Shown here: positions 57,071 through 64,000 of the stretch, one piece after another
Position numbering within the stretch: position 1 is the first letter of the stretch
Layout: every line of letters begins with the position of its first letter
Origin: Helicobacter enhydrae
GTDB lineage: Bacteria; Campylobacterota; Campylobacteria; Campylobacterales; Helicobacteraceae
Reading direction: 5' to 3'
NCBI RefSeq assembly: GCF_001693335.1
Contig: NZ_CP016503.1
Location: 248,001 to 312,000, forward strand
DNA: 64,000 nucleotides
Notes under the pieces: model-generated
The model's database searches: none
Told to the model about the DNA's origin: nothing
Seen by the model: only the letters and a program-made list of their open reading frames with translations
Made by a program: the position numbers and the translations under genes

Positions 57071-57157
57071 ACTCAATCTAGCCAAAGTTTTGATTGATTC
57101 TTCAACACAGCAAAAATATACAAGGAAGTAAGTCCATAAACGGAGGTTAGATTGAGT
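57071..57157 (+). repeat. Long-range inverted repeat downstream of the peptide gene
   Basis: ACTCAATCTAGCC (57071-57083) can pair with GGTTAGATTGAGT (57145-57157), 13 pairs including one G-U, enclosing 61 bases. It could form the 3' structure of the peptide mRNA. Confidence 0.55.
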
Positions 57158-57387
57158 TTGGGATTATTCCCAGTGTCTCTCCCCCCTTGTAAATTTTCTT
57201 ACGCAGTTTTTGCATTGCTTGTTCCCTCATACTTCTTTTTGGTGTTTCTAGAATCTCTTAGGATTCTCTTTCTTTGAGTTGCTTTGACAAAAACCACGCT
57301 TTTTGATTTTTTGTGCGTTTAGCTTGAAACTTTCTTTTGAGCTTTGCTTTGGCAAAAGCACATTTGCTACTTTTTCAAGCACGGCTT

Positions 57388-57579
57388 GGATTCTCTCTTA
57401 AGGGGGGCAAGGGGAACTTATAGCAAGCGTTCCCCTTATCCCCCTTAACAACCCCCATAACCCTAGCATTGCATTAGCAAGGCTCGTTCAAGATTACATT
57501 GACTTGGAATCTTTTTTGGTTCTACAAAGGTTGGTTTGGTTAGCAGTTGTTTGTGCTTATATTGAAATAGTGAGGGTTT
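57388..57579 (+). repeat. Intergenic repeat, copy B
   Basis: Second copy of the 190-base repeat, beginning ggattctctcttaagg and ending gtgagggttt. Its hairpin (arms 57398-57417 and 57429-57448) pairs at 19 of 20 positions counting a G-U, better than copy A. It is followed by TATAAT (57579-57584) but no peptide gene like the one after copy A. Confidence 0.88.
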
Positions 57580-57824
57580 ATAATTGATTAGAGTTTTTTG
57601 ATAGTTTGCAAAGAGATTCTTAAAATCAAAAACAAAACTTTTCAAAAAGATTCCAAGAATCTAAGAATCCAAAGAATCAAAAATCAAAAATGCTTTCACA
57701 AAGATTCTAAAGATTCCAAGAATCTAGTTTCAAATCAAAAAATCAACAAACAAGAATCAAACAAAAACATTGCACTCTATCGTTGGGTTGTCACACAAAA
57801 AGCGGGCAGGGGTTTGGGGGATTT

Positions 57825-58027
57825 TAAGGGGGATAAGGGGGGTGCCTCGCAATAAACCCCCTTGTCCCCCTTATAGAAAAAAGCAAAGTGGGAATTGGTA
57901 ACCAGAAAGTGTGCTGTGGCAAAACCAATCTCAAGCAAAGAATCAGATTGCATTGGAATCTTTTGAGGTTCTACAAGGTTGGTTTGGTCAGCAGTTTGCA
58001 TTGCCTTTATAACTTAGTGAGGTTTTG
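57825..58027 (+). repeat. Intergenic repeat, diverged copy C
   Basis: Third, diverged member: a hairpin of the same design (arms 57825-57843 and 57856-57873, G-rich then C-rich) and, about 80 bases later, the conserved block ggttctacaaggttggtttgg (57967-57987) followed by agcag and a final agtgaggttt. Confidence 0.7.
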
Positions 58028-58082
58028 CGTTTTTTGTTTTTGTTTGGCTTTGTGGGTTAAGTATTGAGTTTTGTAAAACACC

Positions 58083-58106
58083 CCTGCCTATCGGACAATA
58101 GGCAGG
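58083..58106. other. Perfect hairpin CCTGCCTAT/ATAGGCAGG
   Basis: 9-bp perfect stem with loop CGGACA. Read on the minus strand it is followed by GGTGTTTTAC, a weak U-run, so it might end the transcript of the large autotransporter. Confidence 0.4.
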
Positions 58107-58168
58107 AAGGAGATTCTAAAGAATCTAAATGAAAACAACAGCACAATTTGTCTGTAGGAGCATTCTAA

Positions 58169-58192
58169 GGGGCATTTGACACCAAATGCCCC
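58169..58192. terminator. Perfect hairpin downstream of the large autotransporter
   Basis: GGGGCATTTG and CAAATGCCCC form a 10-bp perfect stem with loop ACAC, about 230 bases beyond the autotransporter stop. No U-run follows in either direction, so termination is uncertain. Confidence 0.4.
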
Positions 58193-58418
58193 ACCAAAGG
58201 CTCGATACTTCTTGCAAGGAATGATGATCTCCTATCTCCCCTTTAGCCCCTTTGCTTTTGTAGTTGCCCTCATTACCCCCAGTCCTAAGGCATACCCAAA
58301 GGCTTCTTTATAATTACCCTCATTTAACCCCAAACGCCAAAGGCTTTAGCCCTCTTTGCTTTTTTTACCCCCTTTCCCCTTTCATTTTGAATCACCCCCT
58401 CCCCCTTTTAGTATCCCA

Positions 58419-61400
58419 CTACTGATTAGCAGCCTTTGTCCCTGTGTCTTTGACTTTTTGAGAGCCTGAAGGAACTATTGAAGCTTTTTCTGTTTCCTCT
58501 GTAGGAGTATTCCCTACTCTCAAAGGAGCAGTGGTTTGTGCTTTTGCATTCTCAATGCTTGTTTTCTCTCCAAAGCTATATCTAGCTCCTAGATTGAATT
58601 GGAGTTGTGTCCTTAGTTTGTCTCCAAAGCTTTTCTCTACATCCACATAGACTCTAGTGGATTGATTAAGCTCTAGATTGCTTCCTACATTTAAGACCAC
58701 TCTACCATTGGAAGCAAACTCAGGATTGTAAGCTTTTGTTGTGCTTGTCGTGAGTTTGTTGGATCCTCCTGTGACAAGATCATATTCATAGAATGTTCCA
58801 ACATAAAGAGAGATGTTTTTGTCTTGTTCTACAATCTTTTTACCAAAACTAGCTCCTAGTCTAGTTCTAGTCAAAAACACACTCTCTTGGAGTGCTTTGA
58901 GTTGATTACCTTTACCACTTCTAGTTTTCATCTTGGTGGTGAAGTCAGATTGATTGAGATAACCTAAGCTTAACTCTAATTGTGGATCAATGAAATAATC
59001 TTGTTGTTCTCCTAGAATGAAACGATAACCCACTTCATTGGAGAGAGTGAATCCTAGATTGTTTGCAGTGTTGTTGTGATCACTACTATTGCTCAAAGAA
59101 AAATCAGAAGTGATATAGCTGAGTTTGGCAATTGTGTCATTATAAAGACCTACATTGCTCACATAAGAATTGTAAAGAGCAATTTCATATCCACTTGATT
59201 GGATATTGGAGAGATAGATAGTATTGATACCACTCACATTGATTGCATTGCTAGCTTGAGTGGCTTTGTTGCTCTCACCCTTAGAGTGCATATAAGAGAA
59301 TGCAAGTCCTATGTAGTTTTTGGCACCCTCTGTTTCTAGTGCATAATCATATCCTCCTTGAGCAGTCACATAGCTTGTGCGTGCTCCCAATCCAAAGTTA
59401 GATTCTTGGAGTCCTCCAAACACTCTAGCCCATACTCCTTGAGTGTAAGGATTGTCTCTAAGTTCTCCCATTCGTTTATTAAGAGAATTGAGGTTTGCAA
59501 TGTATAAATCATAATTGATAGAGAGAGCAGAAGCGAGAGCTTGTTGGGTGGTATTATCCACTCCTAGACTGATTGCTTTGCCTAGGAAGTAGGTGGTGTA
59601 GGTATTGTTGCTAGTAGTGCTATCAACTTTGCCATTTGCTCCATTGACTTTGCCATTTTCATCTGTGGCTACTTTTTCAAAGTCAATGAGAATCTTTTCT
59701 CCACCATTGATTGTTTCAACAGAGGTGAATGTGGCTAGGGCGTCATTGACATTATCGCTATTATCTCTATTTTTTATGGTAGCGACGGCAATGTTGTGTT
59801 CTGTCTCTGTGCCACCACTTGAATATTTGATACTTGAAGTTTGGCTAGGGTCGATAGCAACGGCAAGGTTGGCTGATTTTGTATCCGTGCTAGCACTAGC
59901 CCCTACATTATGCACGATGATTCTATCGGAGTAGGCGTGTCCATAGGTATCGTTTGCTCCTACATTTACTCCTCCGATTTTGCTACCTGTTTGTGTCGTT
60001 GCGGTATCCACAGAGACAACAAAGGTGAGGTTATCGGCAGTGAGTCCTGTGTTTTGTTGGGCAGGAGATGTTGCTTTTCCAATCTCTAAGAGGTTGAAGT
60101 TGTGGGCTTGTCCCAATGTGGCTTGGGCATTGCTTGAGAGATTGAGGGTGGAGTTGGCACCAGTGGCAGAAATGGTGGTGATTTGATTCTTTTTTCCTTG
60201 CAATGTGAGGGTGGAGTTGCCGTTAAAAGCAATATTTGTCACACCTGAATCACTTGTTGCAATCTCTTGCTCTATGGTTGCATTGGTACCATTGGCAAGA
60301 TTGAAAGTTGTGGTGGCGTTTGCACCATTGGTGATGATTTTAGATTCTGTGCTTCCACTTGCTACATTCACTCTTGAATCCCCTGCATTGAAATTGAAAA
60401 CTACATTTCCTGAAGTGTTTTCAATGTTGTTTTTGAGCTTGAGGGTGGTTATCGCTCCATTGCCTGATGTTGGGGATTGGAAGTTGAAAATGGTTTGAGC
60501 AGAATCACTAGCTTGTGTGATACTATTGTTTCCACCCTGAGCAGTTGCTTTTTGATTTGTAATGCTTCCTTGCACTTCTACACTTTTGCCATTGGCAATG
60601 TTGAATTCTGTGGTGTTTTTATTGTCTATATTTGCTCCACCTTGAGTAAAGATATTGCCTTTAATCGTTGTGTTATCACCATTCACATTAAAGGTAAGTT
60701 TGGCATACTGATCACCATTATTACACCCTACGATGATATTTCCCATCCCACTTACATCACCACCACTTTTGACATCAAGCTCTCCATTATTACCATTGAA
60801 GTTGAAAGTCATTCCGGGTATTGCATTGGTGTCCCCTCCTCCAATATCAACTCCAACATTAGCAATTTGAGTGCCATCAGTTCCATTTGTATTGTTGCCT
60901 GTGATGTGAATCTTATTGTTGTTTCCATTGAGATTAAACTCTGTTTGCCAACCTTGCCAAGTATGTCTTACCCCTTTGTGTAAAGTCAGTGTGGTATTGT
61001 CGTTTTCAAGAGTGATGAAATTGTTTCCTCCACTAGTGTTCTTTGCTGTAGTAACGATAGAATAAAACTCGGATCCATCATCTTTTTCTTTAATCCCAAC
61101 TTGTCCGATTGTTCCACTTCCACCAATAAAAATACGATTACCTCCGCCAGCACTTGCGTAGATTCCTTTTGTAACCTCTAGATTCTCTATAAAGATTCCA
61201 TTTGTTCCCCCTACATCAGTAGCGGTTTTGATAGTTCCAGCAGTGAGTGTGCCTTTGGCAATGTGTGCTTTTGCATACTCAGAATCAGCAAATTTGCTTT
61301 CGTCAATACTTATTGTCAAATCTTTGGCAGTGCCACCATTTCTAAGTGTCAAAAAGCCCTTACCGATGAAGTTGCGTCCTTGAGAATTTCTCACTTCGAT

Positions 61401-62591
61401 TGTGTTGATGTCAAGGGTGTTTGTGTCGCCCTCAAGGCTAATCATATTGCGACGATCACTAGGCTTGTATTCTGATACTTGCAATTTATCAAGATAGAGA
61501 GTGGCTTGTTTTTTGAATTGAATCAGATTTTGAGCTTCAGAAATACCTGTTTTCCAACTAAGTGCATGTGCAATAATGTTCATACGCTTATCAGCAGCAT
61601 TTTCCCCAATTGTTCCCTTGCCTTCAAAAAGGATTCTGTTGTAGGCATTATTGTTGCTATCAGGGAATCTTTGTCCAGCATAGGCTTGAATCTTTCCATC
61701 TCCACTGCCTTTTTTGATGAAGTTATTTTCACCTTTGAAAGTGATACTAACTTCAGTATTAGTGTCAATGTTTGAACGCACTAGTCTGGGATAAAATCCC
61801 TCAGTCTCAATTTTTCCTTCAATCCCCCCATTTCCCTCAAAAGTGAAATTTTGTCCTCCTTCCACATATTTTGCTTCTAAATTTCCCTTAAGACTTGATC
61901 CATTTTTGAAATTAAAGTTTGTTTTTACATTGACATCAAGATCGTCTGTTGGTTTATGATATTGGGCAGTAATGGTGATGTTGCCTCTCATATCGCCATT
62001 GAAGGTGGCTTGCACTTCGTCATTAGGAAAACTACCAGCCTTAATTTGAATCTGTCCTTTGAGAGCAGTTCCTAGCGTGCTACCTTCTGCAGTAGTGGTG
62101 CCTTCAAAATTTAGTATAGCTTTGCGAGCAAATCCATTACCTTCATATTGCATAAAATCAATGGTGAGAGTGCCGGTGCCGTCATCTTTCAATAGAAGTC
62201 CCTTGCCCACATTGGTAAGCTTGAACTCCGCATTGTTGCCACCTAGTTTGAGGGTGGATCCCGTCAAAGTGGGCGTTGTAGAACCACTTTGCTCAAATTG
62301 GAAAGTTAGGCTATCAAGAGCTGTGCCCCCTTTTTGAAAAAGCTGATTGAAATCTGTGGGTGTGCTTCCTGCTTGGATTGCGACTGCATCGGTTTGCTCA
62401 AAATTCTTTCCGCCATCCGTGCTATAGCAAATCGCACTGCCGCTAGGACAAGGTGCAGTTGTCGCACTTGCCACACTCACGCCGAGTGCTAGTGCCAACG
62501 AAGTGGCGATGAGAGGCTTGTAATGGCTCATAATACCCCCCCCCCCCCGCACAAGATTTTTGTCTATACGATTGCGTTGTGTCATTTTCAT
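58419..62591 (-). CDS. Large autotransporter with phase-variable signal peptide
   Basis: 1390 residues. The ATG at 62591 is chosen because GAAGGAG lies just before it; the protein begins MKMTQRNRIDKNLVRGGGG, then MSHYKPLIATSLALALGVSV with cleavage near ASA, an extended signal peptide. The passenger (about 50-1040) is rich in N, G, T and S, with repeats built around 'G-N-x-x-x-I/L-x-N/G', as in beta-helix passengers. The barrel runs from about GVWARVFGG (near 1050) to NLGARYSFG (near 1340), followed by an unusual hydrophilic tail of about 50 residues. A run of 13 G inside the extended signal (62536-62548) is in frame here, so the gene is ON; a second ATG (MSHYKP) after the tract might permit some synthesis in other phases. 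No enzyme motif recognised. Confidence 0.88.
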   Translation of the reverse strand: MKMTQRNRIDKNLVRGGGGIMSHYKPLIATSLALALGVSVASATTAPCPSGSAICYSTDGGKNFEQTDAVAIQAGSTPTDFNQLFQKGGTALDSLTFQFEQSGSTTPTLTGSTLKLGGNNAEFKLTNVGKGLLLKDDGTGTLTIDFMQYEGNGFARKAILNFEGTTTAEGSTLGTALKGQIQIKAGSFPNDEVQATFNGDMRGNITITAQYHKPTDDLDVNVKTNFNFKNGSSLKGNLEAKYVEGGQNFTFEGNGGIEGKIETEGFYPRLVRSNIDTNTEVSITFKGENNFIKKGSGDGKIQAYAGQRFPDSNNNAYNRILFEGKGTIGENAADKRMNIIAHALSWKTGISEAQNLIQFKKQATLYLDKLQVSEYKPSDRRNMISLEGDTNTLDINTIEVRNSQGRNFIGKGFLTLRNGGTAKDLTISIDESKFADSEYAKAHIAKGTLTAGTIKTATDVGGTNGIFIENLEVTKGIYASAGGGNRIFIGGSGTIGQVGIKEKDDGSEFYSIVTTAKNTSGGNNFITLENDNTTLTLHKGVRHTWQGWQTEFNLNGNNNKIHITGNNTNGTDGTQIANVGVDIGGGDTNAIPGMTFNFNGNNGELDVKSGGDVSGMGNIIVGCNNGDQYAKLTFNVNGDNTTIKGNIFTQGGANIDNKNTTEFNIANGKSVEVQGSITNQKATAQGGNNSITQASDSAQTIFNFQSPTSGNGAITTLKLKNNIENTSGNVVFNFNAGDSRVNVASGSTESKIITNGANATTTFNLANGTNATIEQEIATSDSGVTNIAFNGNSTLTLQGKKNQITTISATGANSTLNLSSNAQATLGQAHNFNLLEIGKATSPAQQNTGLTADNLTFVVSVDTATTQTGSKIGGVNVGANDTYGHAYSDRIIVHNVGASASTDTKSANLAVAIDPSQTSSIKYSSGGTETEHNIAVATIKNRDNSDNVNDALATFTSVETINGGEKILIDFEKVATDENGKVNGANGKVDSTTSNNTYTTYFLGKAISLGVDNTTQQALASALSINYDLYIANLNSLNKRMGELRDNPYTQGVWARVFGGLQESNFGLGARTSYVTAQGGYDYALETEGAKNYIGLAFSYMHSKGESNKATQASNAINVSGINTIYLSNIQSSGYEIALYNSYVSNVGLYNDTIAKLSYITSDFSLSNSSDHNNTANNLGFTLSNEVGYRFILGEQQDYFIDPQLELSLGYLNQSDFTTKMKTRSGKGNQLKALQESVFLTRTRLGASFGKKIVEQDKNISLYVGTFYEYDLVTGGSNKLTTSTTKAYNPEFASNGRVVLNVGSNLELNQSTRVYVDVEKSFGDKLRTQLQFNLGARYSFGEKTSIENAKAQTTAPLRVGNTPTEETEKASIVPSGSQKVKDTGTKAANQ
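62536..62548 (-). repeat. G13 homopolymer (C13 on the + strand) in the autotransporter signal peptide
   Basis: Thirteen consecutive C on the + strand, encoding R-G-G-G-G. This is the longest homopolymer of the window and lies before the signal peptide core. Confidence 0.95.
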
Positions 62592-62647
62592 CTTGACTCC
62601 TTCTATAAATAATTGCTGAAATATCAAGATACCCAAAAATGTTTAAA

Positions 62648-62709
62648 ATCGAAACGAATTTTTGCAAATATTCTTGTTTGATTTACAATTCATAAACTTT
62701 TGTTTCGAT
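62648..62709. promoter_or_regulatory. Inverted repeat ATCGAAAC...GTTTCGAT between divergent surface genes
   Basis: ATCGAAAC (62648-62655) and GTTTCGAT (62702-62709) are perfectly inverted, 46 bases apart, in the region between the autotransporter and the divergent outer membrane protein gene. It could hold operators for both directions. Confidence 0.35.
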
Positions 62710-62786
62710 ACGAGAGGAATTTTGGCTACAAAAATTTCCAAATATCCGATTTTGTTGTCAAGATTTTCAAACCAAAGGAGCAAAAG

Positions 62787-63446
62787 ATGTTTAGATATAT
62801 GATTGCAAGTCTGATATGTGTGTGTTTGACAATAACCTCAATGGAAGCAGCCAAAAAGCCAAAAGAGGAGATCAAAAATTGGCTTTTTTTGAATGACACT
62901 TCGCTTGGTGCGTCTTGGTCTAGTATCGGTGATACAGGTTATATCTCTGTGGATCTTGGCTACTCTCTGACGATTGCAACCTATGCACCGACAGGGGGAG
63001 TGAGGAGGACTTTTGGGCTAGACATCGAAGTGCCTCTCTATGTCTCTGCTCTTGGGTCAAGCAATGGGATTACAAGTGGAGACAAAATCTCAGAATCGCT
63101 AGGCTGGGGTGTCGTGCTACCGCTCACAATTGGTATCGAAGCTAAAAATTTCTGGCTCAAAGGATTGTTTGGCTATACATACAATGAGATTTCAGAAGGG
63201 TTTGATGTCGCAAGCAACAAACAAAGTATCGTCAAGATCAATATGCGTTATCACGGCTTCACTTATGGCGTGCAACTTGGTTGGCGTTACAAAAACATCC
63301 TAAACCTTGGGCTAAAAGCAATGTTTGGCAAACTCCAAAACACCGCACGCAATGCCAATGGTAGCGGACTTGAGACAGCCATCCAAAGCAAAGATCGCCA
63401 ATACAATCTGATGAGGTTTGGTGGTTTTGCCTCGATCACTTTTTAG
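62787..63446 (+). CDS. Small outer membrane beta-barrel protein
   Basis: 219 residues from the ATG at 62787 (AAAGGAG 7 bases upstream; the frame is open further back but lacks a signal there). Signal peptide MFRYMIASLICVCLTITSMEA, then about eight to ten beta strands (GYISVDLGYSLTIATYAPTG, HGFTYGVQLGWRYKNILNLG) ending with RFGGFASITF, the terminal phenylalanine of outer membrane proteins. Family not recognised. It lies divergent from the large autotransporter and 105 bases before the next secreted protein. Confidence 0.78.
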   Translation: MFRYMIASLICVCLTITSMEAAKKPKEEIKNWLFLNDTSLGASWSSIGDTGYISVDLGYSLTIATYAPTGGVRRTFGLDIEVPLYVSALGSSNGITSGDKISESLGWGVVLPLTIGIEAKNFWLKGLFGYTYNEISEGFDVASNKQSIVKINMRYHGFTYGVQLGWRYKNILNLGLKAMFGKLQNTARNANGSGLETAIQSKDRQYNLMRFGGFASITF

Positions 63447-63551
63447 GCTTATGGTCTTTGGCTTTGTGGATTCTATAGGCTGATTTTACACTCCTAAGAG
63501 CTTAAAAGTTTTGGATACAATTTGAAAACTTTAAGCTTAGAAGGTGATTGA

Positions 63552-64000
63552 ATGCGTAGCTTGATTTTTACTTTGTGTTTGCTTGGTGTGTTGGTCGCTG
63601 AAGTTCAAAAAGCACAGATCACACAATCTTATTCCTACAACTCAAAAAGTGGGGAGTTTGCTCTTGAGCAGAATCAAAACAAAGTGATTTTGAGTATCCA
63701 TTCTCAAGCCCTGCAACACTTCCTCAACTCCAATCTCGGCGACTCAAACATTGATTCGCAATCTGTGTTTCTCAATGGAGGCTATACGGAGTTCCAAAAT
63801 GCCGATAAAAATTTCAGGACTTATGTCAATTCTAGTTCAATCAAAAACAAAAAACAATTTTATGAGCTGATTTTCGAACTCAAAGAGATCGATCCGAGTC
63901 GCTTTGAAGTCATTGGCACACAGCAGGTGTTCCCTACTATGCATTGCAAGTTTATCGTGCAAAAGGATTTGATTAGTTTCATTGACGGGCGAAAAGACTT
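63552..64000 (+). CDS. Secreted protein of unknown function, 3' end cut by window edge
   Basis: Open from the ATG at 63552 to the end of the window (149 codons). GAAGGTG precedes the ATG at short distance. Signal peptide MRSLIFTLCLLGVLVAEVQK, then a polar, mixed alpha/beta domain (QITQSYSYNSKSGEFALEQN, YELIFELKEIDPSRFEVIGT, then FPTMHCKFIVQ). Family unknown; probably periplasmic or exported. Confidence 0.68.
   Translation, partial: MRSLIFTLCLLGVLVAEVQKAQITQSYSYNSKSGEFALEQNQNKVILSIHSQALQHFLNSNLGDSNIDSQSVFLNGGYTEFQNADKNFRTYVNSSSIKNKKQFYELIFELKEIDPSRFEVIGTQQVFPTMHCKFIVQKDLISFIDGRKD

Larger units (their letters stand above)
56380..58418. other. Gene-poor repeat region after tmRNA
   Basis: About 2 kb with no ordinary gene. 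It contains three copies of a hairpin-bearing repeat (56701, 57388, 57825), the short hydrophobic peptide gene at 56962, repeats of the words ttctagaatctcttaggattctctttctttgagtt (near 56559 and 57245) and ggcttggattctctctt, GATTC-rich low-complexity DNA (57590-57760), and two perfect hairpins (58083-58106 and 58169-58192). Small minus-strand frames here are repeat-derived and look non-coding. Confidence 0.7.

Noticed and set aside
57463-58001. Two minus-strand frames sharing a 'VEPxKIP' segment
   Set aside because: The likeness comes from repeat copies B and C; copy A has a stop at the same place, so there is no sign of protein-level selection.
58129-58179. 16-codon frame beginning MKTTAQFVC, ending in a perfect hairpin
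   Set aside because: Considered as a second small toxin, but the peptide is not hydrophobic, the ribosome site is too far away and no promoter is evident.
56380-58418. CRISPR array in the repeat-rich region
   Set aside because: The repeats are about 190 bases long and irregularly spaced, without short regular repeat-spacer units or cas genes nearby.
1-64000. tRNA or rRNA genes
   Set aside because: Apart from the T-arm of tmRNA, I found no T-loop (GGTTCGAATCC-like) with matching acceptor stem and no rRNA-like sequence; the check was by eye.

Overview
The window looks like chromosomal DNA of a Helicobacter species (Campylobacterota). Evidence: a one-piece tmRNA whose tag ends in FAPAY-, short genes with few gaps and many overlapping starts and stops, poly-G/poly-C phase-variation tracts, XerH as the tyrosine recombinase, and gene orders known from H. 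pylori (PEB4-type isomerase, fba, efp; bioB next to a YihY membrane protein; a DciA-like gene before uvrC). I do not name a species.

Layout. 1-1820: the 3' end of an unrecognised gene and a YwqK/MORN repeat protein. 1966-7360 (minus): an operon of ccoG, a phase-variable FkbM methyltransferase, manC, a secreted ATP-dependent DNA ligase and gmd, mostly with overlapping ends; it joins GDP-mannose chemistry to cytochrome oxidase maturation and possibly extracellular DNA processing. 7645-13681: two beta-barrel proteins, an ABC-F ATPase and an autotransporter. 13725-18969 (minus): putA-putP for proline use. 19397-32090: housekeeping genes (mnmG, rsmH with an FtsL-like partner, malic enzyme, PEB4-type isomerase, fba, efp, DJ-1, folE, truD, der, bioB), interrupted by a glycosyltransferase preceded by a C11 tract. 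32081-41698: yihY, tkt, addB, pepF, an SspB-like gene and two membrane-linked proteins, then an MFS transporter. 41676-46408: xerH, a candidate small RNA and dif-like site, a large FAD/Fe-S D-lactate dehydrogenase with different codon use, and a deleted pheA remnant. 46513-55893: guaA, nadB, a small lipoprotein, uvrC, an outer membrane protein, comEC, a secreted protein and a cyclophilin. 56014-56379: tmRNA.

The 2-kb stretch 56380-58418 after tmRNA has no ordinary gene. It holds three copies of a hairpin-bearing repeat and, between the first two, a 29-residue hydrophobic peptide with a near-ideal Shine-Dalgarno sequence that can be locked in a GUGA-capped hairpin, faced by an antisense -10 box just behind its stop codon. 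This has the architecture of a type I toxin-antitoxin locus and is the most interesting candidate here. The window ends with a 1390-residue autotransporter whose signal peptide contains a G13 tract, a small beta-barrel protein, and the 5' part of a secreted protein cut by the right edge.

Themes: surface variation (four homopolymer tracts beside or inside surface-related genes), DNA handling (LigE-like ligase, ComEC, AddB, UvrC, XerH, DciA-like) and tagged-protein turnover (tmRNA plus an SspB-like adaptor). Functions come from motif recognition and recalled family knowledge; no searches were run.
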